Assembly: GCF_013184775.1 (NCBI RefSeq) | Contig: NZ_JAATVV010000002.1 | Span: forward strand, 400,301 to 464,300 | Direction: 5' to 3' | Length of the DNA stretch: 64,000 nucleotides | From: Martelella sp. HB161492 | GTDB lineage: Bacteria; Pseudomonadota; Alphaproteobacteria; Rhizobiales; Rhizobiaceae | Shown: positions 54,677 through 62,946 of the stretch, one piece after another | Numbering within the stretch: position 1 is the stretch's first letter | Layout: every line of letters starts with the position of its first letter | Translations under genes and position numbers: made by a program | Notes under the pieces: generated by a model | Told to the model about the DNA's origin: nothing | Databases searched by the model: none | What the model saw: only the letters and a program-made list of their open reading frames with translations

Positions 54677-57259
54677 ATGGCGGAACAAAGCAAAGATTTG
54701 CCAAGGCACGCAGTCAATATCAAAGCCTTTATCCTTGTCGCGGTGTTCTTTTTCGCCGCACTGGGAACAGGCATCTATTTTGCTGACAGCTTCATTCGCT
54801 CGACCATTGAACACACATACCGTCAGCAGACCCTGATGCGGCTGAAGGGCTTTTCAACGGCACTGAAAAGCACCGTCGAAAACATCGACCGGATGGGATC
54901 GGTCATCAACCAGACGCTGGCCATCAGTCCATCGACAGCCAAGGTGGCGGCCCGAGCCTACCTTACCCGGCTGGACTGGCTCGAGACGGCAATCCTTCAT
55001 GATGCCGCCGGACAGACCATCGTCGTCAGCGACCGGCAGCCCGATCCCGCCGGACAGCTTCCCTCTGCCGTCGTCAGCGGTGAGGATCGCGCCATTTCGG
55101 GTCCGATCACGCTCAATGACGGGCGCAAGGTGCTGGTGTTTCACTTTCGCGACGGTCTGGTGGAGACCGATCTTGTCACCGACCTTCAGGAACTGCTTGG
55201 CGAGGTCGGCCTGATTGAATTCGAGAGCGACTTCAATTTTGCCATTCAGGCCGATCTTCTCAAGGCCAGCAACAAACACCTGCTGATCAGCCGCAGTGGC
55301 ATTGATGATGGCAGTGCCGTCATCAATGATATCGACATTGCCGGAAATCATTGGACCCTTTCGGCCAGCCCGAAGACCGGGTGGGCGAGAGCCAACGACT
55401 GGCGCGAAACGATCCGGATCGCCATGATTCTGGTGGCTCTATCCTATCTGGTACCGGTTGCACTTCTGTTCCTGCTGTTGCGATCGCGCGCGCGCGGTCG
55501 CCGGGAGATCGAGACGAACCGGCGTGAGATCAATGCCTTGTCGCAAAGGCTTGCCGTAGCGCTCGAGGCATCGAATATCGGCATGTGGGAACAGGACATG
55601 GATACCGGCGACCAGATCTGGGACGACCGGTTGCAGGAGATCTATGGCCTCAAGGGCAGCGGCGCGCGGCACAGTTATGCCGACTGGCTGTCGCGCATTC
55701 ACCCGGAGGACCGCAAGCTCTACGAAGATGTCGGCTTTCGCGGCAGCTCGAAGCAGAACGGTTATCAACGGCAGTTCCGCATCATCACGCCGGACGGCAA
55801 GATCAAGGTCATGCGTTCGGCCAGCAACAGCTTCCACGATGCCGACGGCAAGCTGAAGATTGTCGGCATAAACTGGGACGTTACCGCCGATTTCATGCTG
55901 CAGCAGGAACTGGCCAGCTCCAAGGCGACAGCGGAGGCGCGCAATGCCGAACTGGAGCGGGCACGGCGCGAGATGGAGGATATTGCCCTTCACGACGCAC
56001 TGACCGGCATCGCCAATCGCAGCCACTTCGAGCGACGTCTCGACGAGCTGCAGAAAGCCGGGCCGCTGCCGCGTGATGCGACAATCATGCTGATCGACCT
56101 CGACGGCTTCAAGACGATCAACGACACGATGGGGCATTTCTTCGGCGACGAGGTTTTGAAATATGCTGCAGACGTATTCGCTCAGGCGATCGAGCCGACT
56201 GATTTCCTTGCCCGAACCGGCGGCGATGAATTCGTCATCCTGATGCAGCATGACGGCCACGCCAACACGCTGGCAAACCAGATCATAACCCGTTTCAACA
56301 TGCCGGTCACGATCGGTCGCCGCGCCTGCCGGATCGGCGCCAGCATCGGCATTGCGCGGGCGCGTGACGGTGAAGACACGGCCGGTCAGCTGCTGATCAA
56401 GGCCGATCTGGCGCTTTACGAGGCCAAGCGTCGCGGACGCGGCCAGATCGCCCACTATTCCGAAGCGCTGATGCGGGAAACCGTCGAAACAAAGCTGGTC
56501 GCGGATGAACTGCTCGAGGCCCTCGAAAACGGCCAGATCGTCCCCTATTACCAGCCGCTCTTTGATGCCGAGACAGGCGCTCTGGCCGGCGTCGAGGCGC
56601 TGGCGCGCTGGGAGCACCCGGTGCATGGCCTGCTGATGCCCGACCGCTTCCTGGAGACCGCAGAGCGGATTGGCACGATCAAGAAGGTCGATCTGTGCAT
56701 TTTCGAACGGGCGCTGGAAGACGTTGCCGAATGGAACGCGAATGAAATTCAGGTTCCGGCAATTTCGGTCAATATTTCGGCCCAGCGTCTTTCCGACCCG
56801 GAGCTGATGGTTGAGCTTTCCCGGCGGCCGAAGCCTAAGGCGGAACTGCATTTCGAACTGCTGGAATCGATTCCCTTCGATCAGGAAGATGATGAACTGA
56901 CCGAAACGCTGAATGCGCTTCGCGCCCTCGGCACCGCGATCGACATCGATGATTTTGGCTCCGGCTATGCCTCGCTGGTCGGCTTGCTCAACGTTCGTCC
57001 CAACCGGCTCAAGATCGCGCGCCAGCTTGTCCAGCCGATCCTGGTGTCGGAAGAACGCAGGCGCGTGGTGCAGACAATCATTGGCATTGGCCGTTCGCTC
57101 GGCATCGATGTCGTCGCCGAGGGTGTCGAGAGCATGGCGCATGCCGAAATGCTGCGCGACCTCGGCTGCAGCAAGCTGCAGGGCCACGCTTTCGCCCGCG
57201 CCATGTCTCGCGAGGCCTTCACGACCTATATCGCAGAAAAGGCATGGCAGAAGCGCTGA
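54677..57259 (+). CDS. PAS-GGDEF-EAL cyclic-di-GMP enzyme
   Basis: An 860-aa membrane protein. Domains: two N-terminal helices (~13-35 and ~240-268) bracket a ~200-residue periplasmic sensor, then a PAS/PAC pair (~285-410), a GGDEF domain with intact active site GGDEF (515-519), and an EAL domain with EAL (640-642). Other catalytic residues of the EAL domain are DD (758/759 in IDIDDFGSG) and the AEGVE and QG segments (VVAEGVES, LQGHAFARA). The usual KID is KIA (LKIARQLV); the catalytic Lys is kept. It could both make and break cyclic-di-GMP. Confidence 0.93.
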   Translation: MAEQSKDLPRHAVNIKAFILVAVFFFAALGTGIYFADSFIRSTIEHTYRQQTLMRLKGFSTALKSTVENIDRMGSVINQTLAISPSTAKVAARAYLTRLDWLETAILHDAAGQTIVVSDRQPDPAGQLPSAVVSGEDRAISGPITLNDGRKVLVFHFRDGLVETDLVTDLQELLGEVGLIEFESDFNFAIQADLLKASNKHLLISRSGIDDGSAVINDIDIAGNHWTLSASPKTGWARANDWRETIRIAMILVALSYLVPVALLFLLLRSRARGRREIETNRREINALSQRLAVALEASNIGMWEQDMDTGDQIWDDRLQEIYGLKGSGARHSYADWLSRIHPEDRKLYEDVGFRGSSKQNGYQRQFRIITPDGKIKVMRSASNSFHDADGKLKIVGINWDVTADFMLQQELASSKATAEARNAELERARREMEDIALHDALTGIANRSHFERRLDELQKAGPLPRDATIMLIDLDGFKTINDTMGHFFGDEVLKYAADVFAQAIEPTDFLARTGGDEFVILMQHDGHANTLANQIITRFNMPVTIGRRACRIGASIGIARARDGEDTAGQLLIKADLALYEAKRRGRGQIAHYSEALMRETVETKLVADELLEALENGQIVPYYQPLFDAETGALAGVEALARWEHPVHGLLMPDRFLETAERIGTIKKVDLCIFERALEDVAEWNANEIQVPAISVNISAQRLSDPELMVELSRRPKPKAELHFELLESIPFDQEDDELTETLNALRALGTAIDIDDFGSGYASLVGLLNVRPNRLKIARQLVQPILVSEERRRVVQTIIGIGRSLGIDVVAEGVESMAHAEMLRDLGCSKLQGHAFARAMSREAFTTYIAEKAWQKR

Positions 57260-57423
57260 GCCGATGACGGTGACGGGCAATCCTCAGCGCCTGCCCTGCC
57301 CCGGCCTGACCTGCGCCCCGTGCTCACCTCAAAGCGTTTTCGCGCCTGCCGCACGCCCAGACATGGCAACGGCGCGGAGAGGCCCCCGCGCCGCCAAGTG
57401 ATCTCAGAAAACCGGATCGCCGA

Positions 57424-58200
57424 TCAGAGCAGAACCAGCAAGCCGAGGCCGAAGACGATACGGTAGATCGCAAAGGCCGTGAAACGGTGGGTACGGATAT
57501 AGCCAAGCAGCCATTTGACGGCGATGAAGGCGGTTATCAGCGAGACGACGAAGGCAATGCCGAGTGCACCCCAGTCTTCATGGGTCGTACCGGAGCTCAG
57601 CGAGCCATAGAGCTCGACGGCGCTGGCTGCATACATGGTTGGAATGCCAACGAGGAAGGAAAACTCCGTTGCCGCTGAACGGTTGCTGGTTCCCGCCAGC
57701 ATCGCCGCGAAAATGGTGGCGGCCGAACGTGAGGTTCCGGGGAAGATACCGGCGACGATCTGAGCAATGCCGACGATGATCGCGACCGTCCAGGTAATCT
57801 TGGACCGGTTGGGCTTGCCCTCGGTGAGTTTTTCCGCCGCCATCATCCAGAAACCGCCGATGATCAGCGCCCAGGCGATCGGCTTGATCGCATCGGGCAA
57901 CGTGAAACCGAGCTTCTTTGCGATCAGGCCAAGAACAGCCGTGACGAGGAAGGCGGCCAGCAGCTTTGCCAGATAATCGCGATTATCCGGGTCCCGCCAG
58001 CCGAACAGAAGCGACATCAGGCGCTTCCAGTAAATGAAGGTGACGGCAAGAATGGCGCCGGCCTGAATGACGATATTGAACGTGTCTGAACGTTCGCCGA
58101 GCCATTGTTCAGCAATGATCAGATGACCAGTGCTGGAAATGGGAAGAAATTCGGTAATGCCTTCAATGATGCCCAAAATGGCAGCGTTCAGATAATCCAT
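57424..58200 (-). CDS. uppP: Undecaprenyl-diphosphatase (UppP/BacA)
   Basis: Inner-membrane phosphatase that recycles undecaprenyl pyrophosphate for cell-wall synthesis and gives bacitracin resistance. The 258-aa chain has the family's two inverted motifs: GIIEGITEFLPISSTGH near the start and FPGTSRSAATIFAAMLAG in the second half, both lining the active site. About eight hydrophobic helices. It is followed by the DedA gene 10 bp upstream on the same strand, so the two are probably in one transcript. Confidence 0.95.
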   Translation of the reverse strand: MDYLNAAILGIIEGITEFLPISSTGHLIIAEQWLGERSDTFNIVIQAGAILAVTFIYWKRLMSLLFGWRDPDNRDYLAKLLAAFLVTAVLGLIAKKLGFTLPDAIKPIAWALIIGGFWMMAAEKLTEGKPNRSKITWTVAIIVGIAQIVAGIFPGTSRSAATIFAAMLAGTSNRSAATEFSFLVGIPTMYAASAVELYGSLSSGTTHEDWGALGIAFVVSLITAFIAVKWLLGYIRTHRFTAFAIYRIVFGLGLLVLL

Positions 58201-58209
58201 TTTAGAGTC

Positions 58210-58836
58210 CTAAATATCGTCCTGGGATTTGCGGAATTTGTGAAACAGATAAAACAAAATACTGAAGGCGATCATAACGGCGATCGCCAGATGGAACGAA
58301 TGCATCGTGTCGCGCAGCCACGGACTGTTCTGCCAGGCCTTGCCAAGGTGGAAACCGATGAAGGCAAGGACAAAACACCAGGGCCATGAGCCAAGGAAGG
58401 AGTAGAGCTGAAATTTCCATTGCGGCATTTTCGATATGCCCGCTGGAAGCGAGATGAAACTGCGCACAATCGGCAAAAGCCGGGCAATGAAAACAGCTGC
58501 CGCTCCATAGCGATCGAAAAAGCGAACCACTTTCTCAATCTCGGCATGGTTGATCAGGATATAGCGGCCCCAGCGCTCGATAAAGGGCCGCCCGCCATAA
58601 TACCCGGCAAGATAGGCAAGTGTCGAACCGACATTGCAGCCGATCGCCCCGATCGTCGCGGCGAGGATCAGGTTCATATGCCCGATGGAAGCCAGATAGC
58701 CGGCAAAGGGCATCACGACTTCGGAGGGAATAGGCAGACAGGCCGATTCCAAGGCCATCAGGATACCCACCGCCCAGTAGCCGGCGGAATCGATCGTTGA
58801 CATGATATAGGTGCTGAGTTCAGCGGTAATCGACAT
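58210..58836 (-). CDS. DedA-family membrane protein
   Basis: A 208-aa DedA/SNARE-associated polytopic protein. The family's early run ESACLPIPSEVVMPFAGYLA and the middle RLLPIVRSFISLPAGIS, with its conserved Arg, are intact, and the mid-part GSTLAYLAGYYGGRPFIERWG matches. DedA members include the undecaprenyl-phosphate translocases; the adjacent uppP gene makes a role in undecaprenyl-phosphate recycling across the membrane plausible. Confidence 0.93.
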   Translation of the reverse strand: MSITAELSTYIMSTIDSAGYWAVGILMALESACLPIPSEVVMPFAGYLASIGHMNLILAATIGAIGCNVGSTLAYLAGYYGGRPFIERWGRYILINHAEIEKVVRFFDRYGAAAVFIARLLPIVRSFISLPAGISKMPQWKFQLYSFLGSWPWCFVLAFIGFHLGKAWQNSPWLRDTMHSFHLAIAVMIAFSILFYLFHKFRKSQDDI

Positions 58837-59271
58837 GGCGTCGCATTTTCCCGGAATTACACAAAACAGCCGTTTCCTGCCAATGGGCCTGAACAGTCAT
58901 GCCCAACTCAACAAAGCCTAAGCTCCCACGTTCGCGTGAAGAAACGCAAGTCCTGATAATTTACAAAAACGTAAACTCTGCCTGTCGGAGACCGCATGCA
59001 GGCAGTTTGGTATATCACTCAATAAGACCCGCCGCTTTCGAACACAATGGTGCAATGGCGGCGGATGGCTATAAGGGCGACGGCCGGAAAGACCGCACGG
59101 ATGGTCTCGGCCTGCTTCGCAACGCGGTCACAGACCACAAGAAGCCTGTGTGTTCGGCAAATCGTAGATGGCGGCTTACCATCTATCTGATGGACAAAGC
59201 ACGGAATCCATTTAATCTTTCCCTTCGGTCCTGCGTCAGGGAGACACACGACTGATATAGAGGAGAGAGCG
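58837..59271. other. Intergenic region upstream of DUF4189 gene
   Basis: The 435-bp gap shows no gene, RNA or strong terminator on either strand. Open frames in it lack ribosome sites and family features. The right end carries the leader of the DUF4189 gene with AGAGGAGAGAGC just before the ATG. Confidence 0.45.
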
Positions 59272-59652
59272 ATGAAACGAGTTTTGGGCGTTGCAATCCT
59301 GCTGTGCGCATCGGCCATCGGGGTTCAGGCCGCCGATGACTGGAATGCGATGGCACTGGATGATGACACGCTGAATGTTGGCATGGCATCCGACCAGGCG
59401 AGCCAGCAGCAGGCCGAAGATACGGCCAAGCAGCAATGCATGAGCGCGGGCGGCAAGAGCTGCAGCACGGTCTTTGCCCGCGAGGGTGGATGCCTGGCGA
59501 TCTCACGCGACGAAGCGGGTTTGAGTGTCGGCATTGGCATGGAAGACACGATCCAGGACACTGTGGTCGAAGCGCTGAACCAGTGCATCAATGATGGCAA
59601 GCACCCGAGCTGCACGGTTCACACCAATTATTGTGGTGGAACGGGCAACTGA
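59272..59652 (+). CDS. Secreted DUF4189-family protein
   Basis: A 126-aa exported protein of unknown function. The signal peptide (1-20, ending GVQA) is followed by DDWNAMALDDDTLNVGMASD and a run of Cys-containing segments (QQCMSAGGKSCSTVFAREGGCLAIS; LNQCINDGKHPSCTV). This six-Cys pattern with a short C-terminal CGGTGN matches DUF4189. Strong GGAGAGA ribosome site. Convergent with the fused TRAP permease gene; no partner is evident. Confidence 0.88.
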   Translation: MKRVLGVAILLCASAIGVQAADDWNAMALDDDTLNVGMASDQASQQQAEDTAKQQCMSAGGKSCSTVFAREGGCLAISRDEAGLSVGIGMEDTIQDTVVEALNQCINDGKHPSCTVHTNYCGGTGN

Positions 59653-59697
59653 ATGCAGTCCGCGCCGGCCCGGCTGCCCCTGCCCGGCGCGGTATTC

Positions 59698-61611
59698 TCA
59701 GACCCCGAACAGGCGCGGCAATGTCAGCGACAGCGCCGGAATGAACGTGATCAGCAGAAGGCCGATGATCTGCACGGCAAAGATCGGCAGCAACGGCCTG
59801 ACGACCTTGGTGATCTTTTCTCCCGAAACGCTGCAGGACACGAACAGCACGGTCCCGACCGGCGGCGTGACGACGCCCATGGCGAGATTATAGACCATGA
59901 CCACACCGAAATGGACCGGATCAACCCCGAGCGCTGTGACCACCGGATAGAAGATCGGCGTGAAAATCAGCTGCGCCGGCGACATGTCCATGAACACGCC
60001 CACCACCAGCAGCGCTGCATTGATCAGCAGCAGAATGACATATTTATTGCTGGAGAGCGACGTCAGCATCTCGCCGATCGTGTCGGGAATGCTGGCGAAT
60101 GTCATTGACCAGCTCATCAGGTTGGAACAGGCAATGAGAAACAGGATCACGCCTGTCGCCGCAGCCGTCTCCACCAGCACCCGCAACAAGGCGCGCGGCG
60201 AAAGGCTGCGATAGAAGAGCGCCAGAATGACGCTGTAGAGAACGGCGATCCCTGATCCCTCGGTTGCGGTGAAGACACCGAGAATGATGCCGCCAATGAC
60301 GATGATGACGAGAAGCAGGCTCGGAAACGCCCGCATGAAGGCGCCGGCGACCTCATCCATCCGATAGGGCGTCCTGTCGGATGCCATCCGCCGCTTCTTC
60401 GCATAAAACCAGGCAACCGCCATCACCGAAACGCCCATGATGATGCCCGGAACATAGCCGGCCAGAAACAGCGCGACGATGGAGGCGGAACCGCCGGTAA
60501 TCAGCGAATAGACAATCAGCGCACCGGATGGCGGGATCAGCATGCCGGCTGGCGCGGAGGCCGCATTGACCGCCGTCGTGATCGGCATGTCATATTTTTC
60601 CTCCCGCGCAATCGGGGTGACGATGCCGCCAATGGCGGTAGCAGCAGCAATGCCGGAGCCGGAAAGAGACCCGAACAGCATATTGGCAATCGTATTGGTC
60701 TGCCACAGGGAACCGGGAATGCGCCTGCCAAGCAGCATGGCGAAATCAATGAGACGCCGGGCAATGCCGGCCTGGTTCATGATGTTGCCGGCCAGCACGA
60801 AGAAGGGAAGTGCCAGAAAGCCGAAACTGTCGAGCCCGTTGAACAGTTTCTCGCCCATGGTGGAAAACAGCGACCCCATATCGATCTGCAGGCTCAGCGT
60901 CAGCAGACCGGAAAAGGCAAGCCCGACGGCGATCGAGGTTCCGAGGATCAGAAGGGCAAACAGCGTGCCGAACAGGATCAGGATCGAGAACAGTTCGATA
61001 TGGTCGTCAACCCAGTTCTGATAGGTCAGCGTGCCGCGAAACAGCCCGCCAAGCGCGATCAGAACCACGACGATCAGGACAATGCCGGCAAGATCGTAGA
61101 CCCTTGCCGCCCTGCTGCGCAGGAGTTCGCCAATGAGAACACATTGTGACAGGCAGATCAGCAGTCCCGACAACAGCAGCACGCTTTGCAAGGCTCCGAC
61201 GGAGACATGCAGCATCGGTGTTTTCATGGCCGCATTGCCGATCATCGAGTGATAGCCGCCCCAGGCCAGCAAGGCACCGAAAAGCAATGTCAGGCAGGCG
61301 TTGAACAGGTTCAGCCGCCCGGCCCCGTGCGGCCCCAGCGCATCAATCAGCAGCGGCAGGTTGAGATGCCGGTTCAGCATGAAGCAATAGGCAGCCCCCA
61401 GCACGCCAAGCCAGATCAGCAGATAGCGCAGCAGTTCCTCCGTCAGGCTGGAGGGCGCATTGAAGAAATAGCGTGCGATCACCTGATAGGAGATCAGCAC
61501 GGACATGACGCCGAGAATGACGGCGAGGATAACGCCGACGGAGCGGGTAAAATTATCGTATAGACGCATTGCGACGCCGCTGGGCGCGTTTGGAACCATA
61601 TCCATGATCAT
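59698..61611 (-). CDS. TRAP transporter, fused DctQ-DctM membrane subunits
   Basis: A 637-aa fusion of the small and large membrane subunits of a TRAP transporter. Residues ~1-175 form the small four-helix DctQ part; residues ~195-637 form the twelve-helix DctM part with GTSIAVGLAFSGLLTL, FVLAGNIMNQAGIA and GGIVTPIAREEK, the TRAP large-subunit signatures. The pair works with a periplasmic binding protein (next gene) using an ion gradient. A hairpin (61658-61676) lies between the dctP stop and this gene and may balance expression. Start at 61611 is likely; 61569 is an alternative. Confidence 0.92.
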   Translation of the reverse strand: MIMDMVPNAPSGVAMRLYDNFTRSVGVILAVILGVMSVLISYQVIARYFFNAPSSLTEELLRYLLIWLGVLGAAYCFMLNRHLNLPLLIDALGPHGAGRLNLFNACLTLLFGALLAWGGYHSMIGNAAMKTPMLHVSVGALQSVLLLSGLLICLSQCVLIGELLRSRAARVYDLAGIVLIVVVLIALGGLFRGTLTYQNWVDDHIELFSILILFGTLFALLILGTSIAVGLAFSGLLTLSLQIDMGSLFSTMGEKLFNGLDSFGFLALPFFVLAGNIMNQAGIARRLIDFAMLLGRRIPGSLWQTNTIANMLFGSLSGSGIAAATAIGGIVTPIAREEKYDMPITTAVNAASAPAGMLIPPSGALIVYSLITGGSASIVALFLAGYVPGIIMGVSVMAVAWFYAKKRRMASDRTPYRMDEVAGAFMRAFPSLLLVIIVIGGIILGVFTATEGSGIAVLYSVILALFYRSLSPRALLRVLVETAAATGVILFLIACSNLMSWSMTFASIPDTIGEMLTSLSSNKYVILLLINAALLVVGVFMDMSPAQLIFTPIFYPVVTALGVDPVHFGVVMVYNLAMGVVTPPVGTVLFVSCSVSGEKITKVVRPLLPIFAVQIIGLLLITFIPALSLTLPRLFGV

Positions 61612-61657
61612 CTGCCTGGCGCCGGAGCCACGAACCGCTGGCGCTCAAAGTGTGAAA

Positions 61658-61676
61658 GGGGCGCCTGAGGCGCCCC
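61658..61676 (-). promoter_or_regulatory. Intercistronic hairpin between dctP and dctQM
   Basis: Perfect 8-bp arms GGGGCGCC/GGCGCCCC around TGA. It lies between the dctP stop and the dctQM start on the minus strand. In many binding-protein operons such a hairpin protects the first gene's mRNA from decay. Confidence 0.6.
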
Positions 61677-61691
61677 CGGATCGGTGAAGGA

Positions 61692-62687
61692 CTACTGTTC
61701 GAGATCGTTGCGGCCTTCAATGGCGAAGATCGCCTTCAACAGCGATGCCTTGTCGGGATCTTCGGCGGCTTCCCGATACATGGGCACCACGGCAGCCATC
61801 AGTGGCGCCTTGTCGACTTCAATGACCTTGACACCCATCTCGTCAACGGCCTTCTGCAGGTCCCGCGTGTCATCGCTATCGGCCTTCTCGATTGATCGCA
61901 GCGAAATGTCGGCGAACACCGATTCCACCGTCTTCATGTCCTCGGGCGACACCTCGTCCTGAAACTTCATGCTGGTGAGGACGAAATCCGTCAGCCGGGT
62001 CTGCTCGGTCTTGAGCGCATATTTGGCAACCTCGCCGAATTTCGCCGACCACAGTCCCGCAAGGCCGCCCTCTGCGCCGTCAACGACGCCCTGCTGCATG
62101 GCGGAATAGAGTTCACCGAAGGCAAGCGGCGTCGGCACCGCGCCGAAGCGCTTCAGCATCTCGATATAGGTCTCGCTCGACATGGTTCTGAGCTTCTTGC
62201 CATCGATACCGGCAACATCATCGACCGGCTCGGTCACATAAAGCGAACGGAAACCGCTGGAGAGATAGCCGAGCGGGGCGAAATTATGCTTGGCCGCCGT
62301 GTCGAAAAGCGCCGCCCGCACGCCGGGATCAGCCATCACCTGCCCATACTCGTCCGAGGTGCGGAAGATATAGGGCAGATTGACGACGCCATAGGCCGGA
62401 ATGACATTCTCAAGCGCTGCCGAATTGACCAGGCCGAGATCGATCACCCCCTTCTGGATCTGCTGGAAATAGTCGAGCTGATCTCCAAGCACGCCATTGG
62501 CAAACACCTTGAACTTGACCCGGCCATCGGTCTTTTCCGCAACGGTGTCGGCGAATTCGGCAATCATTTCGCCTGCCGTGCTGTCGGCCTGAACATTGGT
62601 GGCGATCTTGTAGGTCCTGGCCTCGGCCCCCGTCGCGGCCAAAGCCAGCACGCAGGCAACACCCAAAATCTTGACTGAATAATGCAT
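61692..62687 (-). CDS. TRAP transporter binding protein DctP
   Basis: Periplasmic binding protein, 331 aa, for a C4-dicarboxylate-, uronate- or similar acid-type substrate. The signal peptide ends GAEA and is followed by RTYKIATNVQADSTAGEMIAEFADTV. The Arg of the family's substrate contact lies in the SSETYIEMLKRFGAVPTPLAFGEL segment. The ATG at 62687 has GGAGGA four bases upstream. The locus composition (dctP, fused dctQM and, divergent, a GH88 hydrolase) suggests uptake of unsaturated uronates or their oligosaccharides, which is inference. Confidence 0.92.
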   Translation of the reverse strand: MHYSVKILGVACVLALAATGAEARTYKIATNVQADSTAGEMIAEFADTVAEKTDGRVKFKVFANGVLGDQLDYFQQIQKGVIDLGLVNSAALENVIPAYGVVNLPYIFRTSDEYGQVMADPGVRAALFDTAAKHNFAPLGYLSSGFRSLYVTEPVDDVAGIDGKKLRTMSSETYIEMLKRFGAVPTPLAFGELYSAMQQGVVDGAEGGLAGLWSAKFGEVAKYALKTEQTRLTDFVLTSMKFQDEVSPEDMKTVESVFADISLRSIEKADSDDTRDLQKAVDEMGVKVIEVDKAPLMAAVVPMYREAAEDPDKASLLKAIFAIEGRNDLEQ

Positions 62688-62946
62688 TGATTCCTCCCTA
62701 GGAATTTTGCGCGTCCGGCAGGGCCGATCGACCCCGCCGTCCCGATGCAGAACGGAAAACAACTGACAGCAGCCCCGCCAGCCGCCCTCCTGCCAATGAC
62801 GCCAGCCCGAACACCAGTCTGGCAAACGGGACAAGCGGATGACCGGATTCATGCGACCGGCATCAACGAAAGTCAAGATAAACTTTCTCTATTGACGAAA
62901 ATACGAAAATATCTGAAAAACAGGCAATCAACTCCGGGAGGCAGAC
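62688..62946. promoter_or_regulatory. Divergent control region, dctP/GH88
   Basis: A 259-bp shared promoter region. A tandem direct repeat ACGAAAAT ACGAAAAT lies at 62895-62910, about 37 nt before the GH88 start, in an AT-rich stretch; it could be a regulator site. No regulator gene is visible in the window. Confidence 0.4.

Noticed and set aside
55439-57280. Minus-strand frame of 613 codons over the GGDEF-EAL gene
   Set aside because: The plus strand encodes intact GGDEF and EAL domains; this frame is a shadow.
58837-59271. Small gene or tRNA in the gap before the DUF4189 gene
   Set aside because: No cloverleaf, T-psi-C motif or ribosome-backed frame could be found.
62895-62910. Direct repeat ACGAAAAT x2 as a certain operator
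   Set aside because: Only two short units, AT-rich; kept as a weak regulatory note and not as a defined binding site.
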